Assembly (NCBI GenBank): GCA_026400435.1
Contig: JAPLOZ010000013.1
Coordinates: 1-37,727, forward strand
Direction: 5' to 3'
From: Hyphomicrobiales bacterium
Lineage (GTDB): Bacteria > Pseudomonadota > Alphaproteobacteria > Rhizobiales > Rhizobiaceae
Length of the DNA: 37,727 bases
A model generated the notes under the pieces. That model saw nothing but the letters and a program-made list of their open reading frames with translations, did not search any database and was not told where the DNA came from. Shown piece after piece: positions 24,017 through 31,376 of this stretch. Within the stretch, counting starts at the first letter, position 1; each line of letters starts with the position of its first letter. The position numbers and the translations under genes were made by a program.

Positions 24017-24170
24017 CTTGCCATTCAACGCATGGCCCTTCGCGTACAACACGCTGCGAAGGTAACGGCTCCGGTACGCGAGACCTTATCCGGAGCGTCG
24101 GGCGGTTGCGATGTCCGCCGCGCCATCCGTTCTATCGGGACATTGTTACCGCGTGGTTATCGAGAGCTTA
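23985..24170 (-). ncRNA. Candidate structured small RNA ending in the terminator at 23985-24016
   Basis: The 495 nt between the membrane peptide and the DddL-like gene hold no convincing protein gene but several stems. In minus-strand order there is GGTAAC (24145-24150) pairing with GTTACC (24061-24066) as an outer helix. Inside it are GGCGG/CCGCC (24119-24115 with 24105-24101) and GCTCCGG/CCGGAGC (24096-24090 with 24074-24068). Beyond it are CCTTCGC/GCGAAGG (24062-24056 with 24043-24037) and then the terminator. The outer helix and the CCTTCGC stem share 2 nt. The 5' end is a guess near 24170. No Rfam family was recognised. The rest of the gap (24171-24392) is AT-rich near 24180-24210 and may hold the DddL-like promoter. 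Confidence 0.45.
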
Positions 24171-24392
24171 AGCAAACCTAAATTTGCGATTTTTCTCGAA
24201 TTTTTTGTGCTCCGGAAACATCCGGCAGGCCCGACCGCATAGGCTCGCGCAAAACGTGCAGAGGTGCGGTCGCCTGCACCAAAACATGTTCGTAGCGGCC
24301 GTCCGAAGCGTCGCTCGATGACGTTTTTGGCTATGCCCGGCGCGCATTCTCGACCAATGATGCGCACGCTTTCGGCGGATCGGAACAACGGA

Positions 24393-24998
24393 ATGACGGG
24401 TAACGCTTTTGATGCATTGCTGGCTGGGGTGAAAACCTTCCTTGCCGGCTACGGCGGCGAGCCCGCGCGCGGCTTCATCGAGGGAATAGGCTGGTCAATG
24501 CCGCCGCGCTTGCTTGCCCCGCGCGGTCTGCCCTGTCTGGCGCATCTCGGGCGCGCCGCCGAAATCGCTGGCGACGACGCCCGACCGCTCGTGCGGCTTC
24601 TGCGCGATCGCGGCCATGAATTCCACTGGGGCCAGACCTACACCGCCGCCGATTTCGGCCACAACTTCATGGACAATTACGGCTGGCTGGAAGTCTTCGG
24701 CACGCGCGGCCATTTCGCCAACGAGGCGATGGCGGGCGGGTTCCTGATCCTTGGGCCGCACATCGAATATCCAGATCACCACCACGTCGCCGAGGAGCTT
24801 TACATCCCGCTGACCGGAGGCACGGCGTGGCGCATGGGCGACGGCGCGTTCCAGCCGCGCGCGGCCGGCGAAGTGATCCATCACGCCTCCAGCGTCAGCC
24901 ACGCCATGCGCACCGGCTCCGAGCCTCTGCTTGCCTTCTATCTGTGGCGCGGCGGCCCGCTCGCCGCCCGCTCCACAATCGGCAGCCAGCGGGCCTGA
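24393..24998 (+). CDS. dddL: Cupin DMSP lyase family protein, DddL/DddQ-like
   Basis: A 201-residue protein whose C-terminal half is a single cupin barrel. IEYPDHHHVAEELYIPLTGG carries His129-131, Glu135 and Tyr137; GEVIHHASSVSHAMRTG carries His163, His164 and His170; and the end reads LAFYLWRGGPLAARST. These match the DMSP-lyase cupin pattern, in which His, Glu, Tyr and His bind the metal and the Tyr starts DMSP cleavage to acrylate and DMS. NYGWLEVFGTRGHF just before the barrel is close to what I remember of DddL. I chose the ATG at 24393; in-frame ATGs at 24357 and 24360 are possible. cobQ begins 3 nt after its stop. It is unrelated in fold to the DddP-like gene 3 kb away. Activity is untested. 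Confidence 0.8.
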   Translation: MTGNAFDALLAGVKTFLAGYGGEPARGFIEGIGWSMPPRLLAPRGLPCLAHLGRAAEIAGDDARPLVRLLRDRGHEFHWGQTYTAADFGHNFMDNYGWLEVFGTRGHFANEAMAGGFLILGPHIEYPDHHHVAEELYIPLTGGTAWRMGDGAFQPRAAGEVIHHASSVSHAMRTGSEPLLAFYLWRGGPLAARSTIGSQRA

Positions 24999-25001
24999 GG
25001 C

Positions 25002-26471
25002 ATGGCGCGCGCGATCATGCTGCAGGGCACCGGCTCGGATGTCGGCAAGACGGTGCTTGTCGCCGGGCTCTGCCGCGCTGCCCGCAATCGTGGCATGCGC
25101 GTGCGGCCCTTCAAGCCGCAGAACATGTCGAACAACGCGGCCGTCGCCGACCTTCCGGGCGAGGCGGGCGGCGGCGAGATCGGTCGTGCGCAATGGCTGC
25201 AGGCGATCGCCTGCGGCGTTGCGCCGTCCATCCACATGAACCCGGTTCTGCTCAAGCCGCAGAGCGACACCGGCAGCCAGATCGTCGTGCAGGGCAAGGT
25301 TTTCGGCCAGGCAAAAGCGCGCGACTACCAACTGCTGAAGCCGCGCCTCATGGAGGCCGTGCTGGATTCCTGGCGCAAGGTCGGCGAGGGGGCTGATCTC
25401 GTCATCGTCGAGGGGGCGGGCTCGCCCGCCGAGGTGAATCTGCGCCCGCGCGACATCGCCAACATGGGTTTCGCCACCCGCGCGAACGTGCCCGTCATCC
25501 TTGTCGGCGACATCGACCGCGGCGGCGTCATCGCCTCCATCGCCGGCACGCATCTCATCCTGTCCGAAGAAGACCGGCGCATGATCGCGGGCTATCTCAT
25601 CAACAAGTTTCGCGGCGACGTCACGCTGTTCGACGAAGGACTGACGACGATCGAGCGCTACACCGGCTGGCGCTCATTCGGCATCGTGCCGTGGCTGCAT
25701 GCGGCGGCGCTGCTGCCATCGGAGGATTCCGTCGTACTGGAGCGGCTGGCGAGCGGCCAGCGGCGGGCGCTCAAGATCGCCGTGCCGATGTTGTCGCGCA
25801 TCGCCAATTTCGACGATCTCGACCCGTTGAAGGCGGAGCCGCAGGTCGAGGTCGTCTTCGTCGCGCCGGGCCGGCCGCTGCCCGAGGATGCCGGGCTGGT
25901 CGTCATCCCCGGCTCGAAATCCACCATCGCCGACCTCGTCGACTTCCGGCGCAACGGCTGGGACAGCGATCTCGCCGCCCACCGCCGGCGCGGCGGACAC
26001 ATCGTCGGTATCTGCGGCGGCTACCAGATGCTTGGCCGCGTCGTCCGCGATCCTGACGGCATCGAGGGCAGCGTGGCTGAAACGCCGGGCCTTGGCCTGC
26101 TCGACGTCGAAACCTTGATGGAACCGGAAAAGACGGTGCGCAACGTCAGCGCTCGCTCGGTCGCCTTCGACACGCCGCTTTCCGGTTACGAGATCCATCT
26201 TGGCCGCACGACCGGCCCCGATTGCCTGCGCCCGTCAGCCGTCATCGACGGGGTAGAAGACGGCGCAACCTCCACCGATGGAAAGGTGTTCGGCACCTAT
26301 ATGCACGGCCTGTTCGGCGCAGACGCCTTCCGCCAGAAGTTCCTCGAGAGCCTCGGCGTTAAGGGTGGCGCCATCGACTACCGCGCCGAGGTCGAGCGCG
26401 CGCTGGACGAACTCGCAGCCCACCTCGAAAAGCACCTCGACTGCGACGCCATTTTTGCAGCGGCGCGTTAG
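25002..26471 (+). CDS. cobQ: Cobyric acid synthase (glutamine-hydrolysing)
   Basis: A 489-residue enzyme that amidates adenosylcobyrinic acid a,c-diamide at four side chains during cobalamin synthesis, using ATP and glutamine. The N-terminal ATP-binding domain has MLQGTGSDVGKTVL at residue 6 and FKPQNMSNNAAV. The C-terminal class I-like amidotransferase domain has Cys338 in GICGGYQMLG and His435 in GTYMHGLFG. Length is normal for the family. It begins 3 nt after the DddL-like stop, with no other cob gene in view, so the pairing is unusual. Cobalamin would be needed if the MttB-like protein works with a corrinoid partner, but cobQ is a general housekeeping gene in rhizobia and the link may be chance. 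Confidence 0.95.
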   Translation: MARAIMLQGTGSDVGKTVLVAGLCRAARNRGMRVRPFKPQNMSNNAAVADLPGEAGGGEIGRAQWLQAIACGVAPSIHMNPVLLKPQSDTGSQIVVQGKVFGQAKARDYQLLKPRLMEAVLDSWRKVGEGADLVIVEGAGSPAEVNLRPRDIANMGFATRANVPVILVGDIDRGGVIASIAGTHLILSEEDRRMIAGYLINKFRGDVTLFDEGLTTIERYTGWRSFGIVPWLHAAALLPSEDSVVLERLASGQRRALKIAVPMLSRIANFDDLDPLKAEPQVEVVFVAPGRPLPEDAGLVVIPGSKSTIADLVDFRRNGWDSDLAAHRRRGGHIVGICGGYQMLGRVVRDPDGIEGSVAETPGLGLLDVETLMEPEKTVRNVSARSVAFDTPLSGYEIHLGRTTGPDCLRPSAVIDGVEDGATSTDGKVFGTYMHGLFGADAFRQKFLESLGVKGGAIDYRAEVERALDELAAHLEKHLDCDAIFAAAR

Positions 26472-26477
26472 ATCGCC

Positions 26478-26573
26478 GTGCGTCCTATCGGACGCACAAA
26501 GGACGATCTTGAGTTGTTGATAGAGCATCTGAACAATCCGAAAATCGGATTCCACTTTTCCGTCCGATGCTCT
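26478..26573. repeat. Composite palindromic intergenic repeat of rhizobial type
   Basis: Three nested stems fill the gap after cobQ: GTGCGTCC/GGACGCAC (26478-26485 with 26490-26497), AGAGCATC/GATGCTCT (26522-26529 with 26566-26573), and inside the latter ATCCGA/TCGGAT (26536-26541 with 26545-26550). The layout, including CCGAAAATCGG and CCACTTTTC, matches repeats I recall as scattered in Rhizobiales genomes. No T-run follows the first hairpin. Confidence 0.7.
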
Positions 26574-26612
26574 GGCTATGCCAGCGTCCTTCGAATCATC
26601 TATGCCTTGCGC

Positions 26613-27281
26613 ATGGCCGAAGTGTCGCTCTATGCGCCGGTAAAGAAGTTCCTCGAAAGCCTGGATTTCGTCGTCAAGGGCGAGATCGGCAATTGCGACG
26701 TGGTGGCCTTGCGCGAGGGCGAGCCGCCCGTCCTGGTCATCTGCGAACTCAAGATGCAGTTCAACCTAGAGCTGGTGCTGCAGGCGGTCGACCGCGCCGG
26801 CGCCTGCGACGAGGTGTGGCTCGCCGCCGCCATGTCCGTTCGAGGCAAGGGTCGCGAGCAGGACAGCCGGTTCCGGGCGCTCTGCCGGCGGCTCGGCTTC
26901 GGGCTCCTCGCTGTGAGCTCGCGCGGCGAGGTCGAACTGCTGCTCAGCCCTGCCGCCCCCGCGCCGCGCCGCGATCCAAGACTGCGCTCGCGGCTGGTCG
27001 AGGAGCATCGCCGCCGGCGCGGCGACCCCGCCATCGGCGGCAGCACGCGCTCGCCTGTCATGACCGCGTATCGCCAGGATGCGCTGGCCTGCGCGGCGGC
27101 GATGGCCGAGGGGCCGCGGCGTCCCAGGGATCTGGCGAGCCTGACGCCGCGCGCGGGCAAAATCCTGCTCGACAATGTCTATGGCTGGTTCGAGCGCGCC
27201 GAGCGTGGCGTCTATGTCCTGACGGATCCCGGCCGCGCAGCGCTCGTGCGTTGGCCGCAAACCAGCGCTTCGCTGGCCTAG
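26613..27281 (+). CDS. DUF2161-type protein with PD-(D/E)XK-like nuclease motif
   Basis: A 222-residue protein. Residues about 18-55 read FVVKGEIGNCDVVALREGEPPVLVICELK, where Asp (in NCDVV) followed by Glu-Leu-Lys after about a dozen residues is the core of the PD-(D/E)XK nuclease fold. The middle is basic (RRDPRLRSRLVEEHRRRRG). The C-terminal 70 residues look like a winged helix (DLASLTPRAGKILLDNVYGWFERAERGVYVLT). This matches the DUF2161 family as I recall it; the biochemical role is unknown. The ATG at 26613 is chosen because the upstream open frame is the palindromic repeat. It ends in a CTAG that also provides the stop of the convergent VOC gene. Confidence 0.78.
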   Translation: MAEVSLYAPVKKFLESLDFVVKGEIGNCDVVALREGEPPVLVICELKMQFNLELVLQAVDRAGACDEVWLAAAMSVRGKGREQDSRFRALCRRLGFGLLAVSSRGEVELLLSPAAPAPRRDPRLRSRLVEEHRRRRGDPAIGGSTRSPVMTAYRQDALACAAAMAEGPRRPRDLASLTPRAGKILLDNVYGWFERAERGVYVLTDPGRAALVRWPQTSASLA

Positions 27282-27676
27282 CCTGCTTGCGGCCGGTAGG
27301 TTCCGAAGCTCCAGACGTTGCCTTGTGGATCCGCGCAAATGAACTCGCGGCTGCCATAGTCGCGCTCCACCAGTTCCTGCAGGATTTCCGCGCCTGCCGC
27401 CTTGGCGCTGGAGTAGATCGCGTCAACATCGGAGACCGCGACGTAGGTCGACTTGCCGCCGGGTTCGCCGGGTCCGCCGACCATCGCGCCATAGGCGTCG
27501 TCGCGCACGTCGCCCAGCATGATTTTGGCGCCGCCGAGGCTGAGTTCGGCATGGCTCACCTTGCCGCCGTCGCCGTACTTGGCGTCGACCCTGAAACCGA
27601 ATGCCTTTTCCAGCCAGCCGATCATGGTCTCGGCGTCGCGGTAGCGGAAGGTGGGGTAGATGGCTGCTGCGGTCAT
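27278..27676 (-). CDS. VOC (glyoxalase/bleomycin-resistance) superfamily protein
   Basis: A 132-residue protein of two beta-alpha-beta-beta-beta modules: IYPTFRYRDAETMIGWLEKAFGF at the start, SHAELSLGGAKIMLGD in the first module, then STYVAVSDVDAIYSSAKAAGAEI and FICADPQGNVWSFGTY in the second. The PhnB-like branch of this superfamily has members of unknown substrate, and metal ligands are not obvious here. AGAGGAAG lies before the ATG. It is 69 nt downstream of the AraC gene on the same strand and probably shares its transcript. Its stop overlaps the DUF2161 stop by 4 nt on the other strand. Confidence 0.87.
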   Translation of the reverse strand: MTAAAIYPTFRYRDAETMIGWLEKAFGFRVDAKYGDGGKVSHAELSLGGAKIMLGDVRDDAYGAMVGGPGEPGGKSTYVAVSDVDAIYSSAKAAGAEILQELVERDYGSREFICADPQGNVWSFGTYRPQAG

Positions 27677-27745
27677 GGAGTTCTTCCTCTGGTTGGAGCG
27701 TAGCCGGTTTGTGGCATGCCCGCGTCTGCGCAGATTGAAGAAATG

Positions 27746-28561
27746 TTACCTGCCGGCCCAGCCGCGCGGTGTTGTTCCGGCCAGTTCCGTGAAATCCCGC
27801 ACCAGATGCGCCTGATCGGCATAGCCGCAATCAGCTGCGATGCCGGCCCATCCCGCTTCGCCGGTTCGCCATGCGCAAAGTGCCCGGTTCAGCCGCACGA
27901 TACGCGAAACGGTCTTGGGTCCGAGCCCAACCTCGTCGGCGAAACGCTTCGCCAGATGCTTGCGGCTCCAGCCGATCCTGTCAGCAATAGAAGCGATGCG
28001 CGCCCGTCCGCCGCTGGTGGCAATCCGGTTGTATGCCCACACCACTTCGGCCGTGGGCTCGCCCGCCTTGTGCAGACGCGCGAGAACGAAGCGTTCCGCA
28101 ATGTCGAAACGCCGGTCCCAGTCCGGCACATCGCCCAACTCTTCGCGCAGCGCATGTCCCTCTGCCCCAAGCGCATCGTCGAGCGTCACCATCCGGTCGG
28201 CAAGTTCGCTCATCGGCAGGCCGAAGAACCGCCTCGCGCCAAGCGGCGTGAAGTTGATCTGCAGGCAATGCGACGCGCCGAAGGAATCGATCGTTACCGG
28301 CCCGGCGAATAGCCCGGACGTGAAGCTGTCATAGTGCTCGTTGTCGCCCGGTGCGCGACCAAGTCCTATGGCAAAAGGTTCGCCGAAGCTGATGACCATG
28401 GGAATATCCAGCGAAGCAGGCTCGACCTGCCGGAAGTGTCCGGGTCCGGCCTCGCGATACCCGACGATCCTGGAAACAAGCCCCACCATTTCGGCGCGGG
28501 GCGTTCGCGCGATCATCTCGAAAACCGGCTGCCCGCCAGATTTGTCAGTCTTTTCGCTCAT
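27746..28561 (-). CDS. AraC-family transcriptional regulator
   Basis: A 271-residue regulator. The N-terminal 160 residues form a ligand-sensing domain with ILxFGEPF-like sequence (VISFGEPFAIGLG) and FTPLGARRFFGLPM. The C-terminal 95 residues are the double helix-turn-helix, ending in the typical CGYADQAHLVRDFTELAGTTPRGW. A strong ribosome site, GGAGGGG, precedes the ATG at 28561. It is followed by the VOC gene and probably controls it; this gene pairing is common in rhizobia as a small detoxification or sensing unit. The effector is unknown. Confidence 0.92.
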   Translation of the reverse strand: MSEKTDKSGGQPVFEMIARTPRAEMVGLVSRIVGYREAGPGHFRQVEPASLDIPMVISFGEPFAIGLGRAPGDNEHYDSFTSGLFAGPVTIDSFGASHCLQINFTPLGARRFFGLPMSELADRMVTLDDALGAEGHALREELGDVPDWDRRFDIAERFVLARLHKAGEPTAEVVWAYNRIATSGGRARIASIADRIGWSRKHLAKRFADEVGLGPKTVSRIVRLNRALCAWRTGEAGWAGIAADCGYADQAHLVRDFTELAGTTPRGWAGR

Positions 28562-28606
28562 CGGGCCCCTCCTTCGCCGAGGATAGCAGCCGGTGCCGTT
28601 GCAGGC

Positions 28607-28639
28607 AAAAAAGCGTCCGGCCGGGGGGCCGAACGCTTT
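28607..28639 (-). terminator. Terminator after the TauE/SafE gene
   Basis: On the minus strand AAAGCGT-T-CGGCC, a 4-nt loop, then GGCCG-G-ACGCTTT form a 12-bp stem with one mismatch, followed by further T residues. It lies about 70 nt after the permease stop. Confidence 0.85.
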
Positions 28640-28707
28640 CCGTTGCCTGAGTCCCTGAGCACAGGGGCTCAGCTTCTGATTCGCCAGGCGATCTTATCAG
28701 GGCAGGC

Positions 28708-29493
28708 CTAAACGCCAAGCATCATCCGCAAGGGGTTGGCTGGGTCGATCAGCAGCCTTGCGGCCATCGCGATGCAGATCAGCACGAGCAGCGGTTTGAT
28801 CAGCCGCGCGCCGTTCTTCATGGCGAGGCCCGAGCCAAGCCGCGCGCCGGCAAACTGCGCCACGCCCATCACCAGCCCGACCTTCCAAGAGACAACGCCG
28901 ACAGCCGCGAACGCCGCCAGGCCGCCGAGATTGGTCGCGAAGTTGATGAATTTCGTGTGCGCGGTCGCCTTGAGAACCCCGTAGCCCGCCAGGGAGATGA
29001 AGGCGAGAATCAGGAACGATCCCGTGCCCGGCCCGAAGATGCCGTCGTAGAGGCCGATCAGCGGCATGACCGTCAGGCCGAAGACCCTGGGGCTGATCCG
29101 TTCTGCCCGGTCGACGTCGGTAAGGTTCGGCTTGAGCGCGAAATAGAGCGCTATTGCGATCAGCACGAAGGGCAACGCGATGCGCAGCGCCGTGCCGGGG
29201 ATCTTGGTTGCTATCAGCGCCCCCGCCGCGCAGGCAAAAAACGCAAGCACCGTCCAGGGCAGTTGCTTCCTCACGTCGACCTGTCCCTTGGAGGCATAGT
29301 GGAGTGCGGCCGAACCGGTCCCGAACACCCCCTGCAGCTTGTTCGTTCCAAGCGTCTCGGCCGGGGAAAATCCGGCCAGCAGCAGCGCCGGTACGGCGAT
29401 CAGGCCCCCGCCGCCGGCGATCGAATCGACAAAGCCGGCCGCGAAAGCGGCAAGTGCAAGCAGAACGACGATGTGGGTCGCGACATCTGACAT
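28708..29493 (-). CDS. TauE/SafE family sulfite-exporter-like permease
   Basis: A 261-residue membrane protein with about eight hydrophobic segments. The first half carries AGFVDSIAGGGGLIAVPALLLAG and LGTNKLQG. The second half repeats the pattern with GLYDGIFGPGTGSFLILAF and HTKFINFATNLGGLAAF, the internal duplication that defines the TauE/SafE family. Members export sulfite, sulfoacetate or other organic anions; the YfcA-like branch is uncharacterised. The frame is open to 29589, but I chose the ATG at 29493, where helix 1 begins shortly after. It is divergent from the TerB-like gene. A sulfur link to the DMSP-type genes is possible but not supported by position. Confidence 0.88.
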   Translation of the reverse strand: MSDVATHIVVLLALAAFAAGFVDSIAGGGGLIAVPALLLAGFSPAETLGTNKLQGVFGTGSAALHYASKGQVDVRKQLPWTVLAFFACAAGALIATKIPGTALRIALPFVLIAIALYFALKPNLTDVDRAERISPRVFGLTVMPLIGLYDGIFGPGTGSFLILAFISLAGYGVLKATAHTKFINFATNLGGLAAFAAVGVVSWKVGLVMGVAQFAGARLGSGLAMKNGARLIKPLLVLICIAMAARLLIDPANPLRMMLGV

Positions 29494-29624
29494 GAAAGGC
29501 GGATTGACCCGCTTGCGGTGGGGCGGCCATGCCGCGCTGGTTGATGCTCGAGGCATCGACCACAGGCTTGCCGGTTGCGCAAGTCGCAATTCAGGCTAAT
29601 GATCACCCCAAAACGGGGACTGTC

Positions 29625-30059
29625 ATGGCTTCAGGACTGCTGGCCCAGATCAGGGAACTTTTCGAAGGCGATGCCGGCGTGCGCAAGGTCGCCGGCGATC
29701 CGATCCTGTCGGCGGAGTTGCTTTTGCTGTTCCGCATGATCCTCGCCGACGGACAGGTTTCGGAAACCGAGATGACAGCCTTCCGCCGCATCTGCCGCGA
29801 CTCGTTTGGCATAGGCGAGGAAAGCATGGACGGCGTCATCGAATATCTTCACGATTTCGGCTACGAGACGAGCGGAACGCAGGCGATCGAAATGTTCCGC
29901 GGGCTCGACATCGAGCGGCGCAAGCTTCTCGCCCAGCACATGGCCGAGATCGCCAAGGCCGACAGCCAGTTGGCGGAAAACGAAGTGCGCCTGCTCCGCC
30001 GTACGCTCGACGTTCTCGGCATCAGCCCGGTCGACGCGGTGAAACCGGCGGGCGAGTAA
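29625..30059 (+). CDS. TerB-like (tellurite resistance/DUF533-type) protein
   Basis: A 144-residue all-helical protein with the TerB pattern: LLLLFRMILADGQVSETEMTAF near residue 32, HDFGYETSG in the middle, then KLLAQHMAEIAKADSQLAENEVRLLRRT with the family's Asp-x-x-Leu-x-x-x-Glu spacing. TerB-type domains bind metal ions weakly and are linked to membrane stress. No other ter gene is present, so a tellurite role is not implied. The ATG at 29625 is preceded by ACGGGGAC; the longer frame starting at 29529 looks non-coding. It converges on xth with only 2 nt between the stops. Confidence 0.8.
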   Translation: MASGLLAQIRELFEGDAGVRKVAGDPILSAELLLLFRMILADGQVSETEMTAFRRICRDSFGIGEESMDGVIEYLHDFGYETSGTQAIEMFRGLDIERRKLLAQHMAEIAKADSQLAENEVRLLRRTLDVLGISPVDAVKPAGE

Positions 30060-30061
30060 GC

Positions 30062-30856
30062 TCAGGCGGCAGCCAGGGACAGTTCCACGGCCACCGGCAC
30101 GTGGTCGGATGGCTTCTCCCAGGCGCGCACATGCTTGTCGATCGCCGTTGAAGACAGGCGGTCGGCGGCCTCCGGCGACAGCAACAGGTGGTCAATGCGG
30201 ATCCCGTTGTCCTTCTGCCACGCGCCGGCCTGATAATCCCAGAAAGTATAGACGCCGCCGGCCTCGGTGGTCGCGCGGACCGCTTCGGTGAAGCCGAGGT
30301 TCTTCAGCCGCCGGAAGGCCTGCCGGGTCACCGGCTGAAACAGGGCGTCGTTGACCCAGTTCTCGGGGAACCGCGCGTCGAGCGGCTCGGGGATGACGTT
30401 GTAGTCGCCGGCCAGCACGAGCGGCTCCTCGAGCGTGAGCCGTTCTTGCGCCCAGCGGTGCAGCCGTTCCATCCAGGCGAGCTTGTAGGGAAATTTTACC
30501 GGGTCGTCGGCCGGATTGCCGTTCGGCAGATAGAGCGAGACGACGCGCAGCGCGCCCCTGTCGGTCGAGAAGACACCCTCGATGAAACGCGCATGCTCGT
30601 CCGACGCGTCGCCCGGCAGGCCGCGATTGACCTCGTCGAAGCGCAGCTTCGACAGGATCGCGACGCCGTTGAAGCCCTTCTGGCCGTGCGTCTCCACGTG
30701 ATAGCCGAGCGCCTCGACCTCCAGGCGCGGAAAACCCTCGTCGACGGTCTTTATTTCCTGCAGGCAGACGATGTCGGGGTTTGCTTCCTGAAGCCAGTGC
30801 AGGAGGTTGCCGATGCGGGCGCGCACGCCGTTGATGTTCCAGGTGACGATCTTCAT
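30062..30856 (-). CDS. xth: Exodeoxyribonuclease III
   Basis: A 264-residue AP endonuclease/3'-exonuclease of the EEP fold that acts in base excision repair. It begins TWNINGVRAR with the catalytic Asn7 region, has CLQEIKT with the metal-binding Glu34, then the central LAGDYNVIPEPLD, and ends with WEKPSDHVPVAVEL carrying the Asp-His pair. Length is typical of the XthA group. No operon partner is evident; the TerB-like gene converges with it and erpA is 71 nt upstream in the same direction. Confidence 0.95.
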   Translation of the reverse strand: MKIVTWNINGVRARIGNLLHWLQEANPDIVCLQEIKTVDEGFPRLEVEALGYHVETHGQKGFNGVAILSKLRFDEVNRGLPGDASDEHARFIEGVFSTDRGALRVVSLYLPNGNPADDPVKFPYKLAWMERLHRWAQERLTLEEPLVLAGDYNVIPEPLDARFPENWVNDALFQPVTRQAFRRLKNLGFTEAVRATTEAGGVYTFWDYQAGAWQKDNGIRIDHLLLSPEAADRLSSTAIDKHVRAWEKPSDHVPVAVELSLAAA

Positions 30857-30927
30857 GCGTGTAGGGGTAGCATGAAGGCCTAGCCGGCATCATCCCAAAA
30901 ACGGCCGGCGCAGATTGATGCTGACAG

Positions 30928-31275
30928 TCAGACGGAAAAGCTGGTGCCGCAGCCGCACGATGCCACGGCGTTCGGGTTCCTGATCTGGAACGATTGTCCC
31001 ATCAGGTCATCGACGAAGTCGATGACCGAGCCACCCATATAGACCAGCGACAGGTCGTCGATCAGCACGGTCGCGCCGTTCTTTTCGATGGCGATGTCGT
31101 CTTCGTTCCTGGCATCGACGAGGTCGAACTTGTAGGAAAAGCCCGAGCAGCCGCCACCCTCGACGGAAACCCTGAGCGCGATCTTGCCCGGTTCGCCGGC
31201 GACGATCCTTGCGACGCGCGTTGCCGCCGCGTCGGTCACGTCCACCTTCATCGTGGTCTTTGCGTCAGCGCCCAT
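30928..31275 (-). CDS. erpA: Iron-sulfur cluster insertion protein ErpA
   Basis: A 115-residue A-type carrier that passes Fe-S clusters to apoproteins. The three conserved cysteines are Cys43 in GGGCSGF and Cys107/Cys109 in ASCGCGTSF. The central DDLSLVYMGGSVIDFVDD is typical of the ErpA/IscA group. AAGGTGA sits 6 nt before the ATG at 31275. It is divergent from dgt with 101 nt between them, an arrangement I recall as conserved in Rhizobiales. Confidence 0.93.
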   Translation of the reverse strand: MGADAKTTMKVDVTDAAATRVARIVAGEPGKIALRVSVEGGGCSGFSYKFDLVDARNEDDIAIEKNGATVLIDDLSLVYMGGSVIDFVDDLMGQSFQIRNPNAVASCGCGTSFSV

Positions 31276-31376
31276 CTGGCGTCACCTTGCTTTCGCTTTC
31301 CCATCATAGGTATGAATCGTTAAGGGGTAAGTCAACCGGAGCGCCGGCTGATCAACGCTGAGGCATCGCGAGGCGC

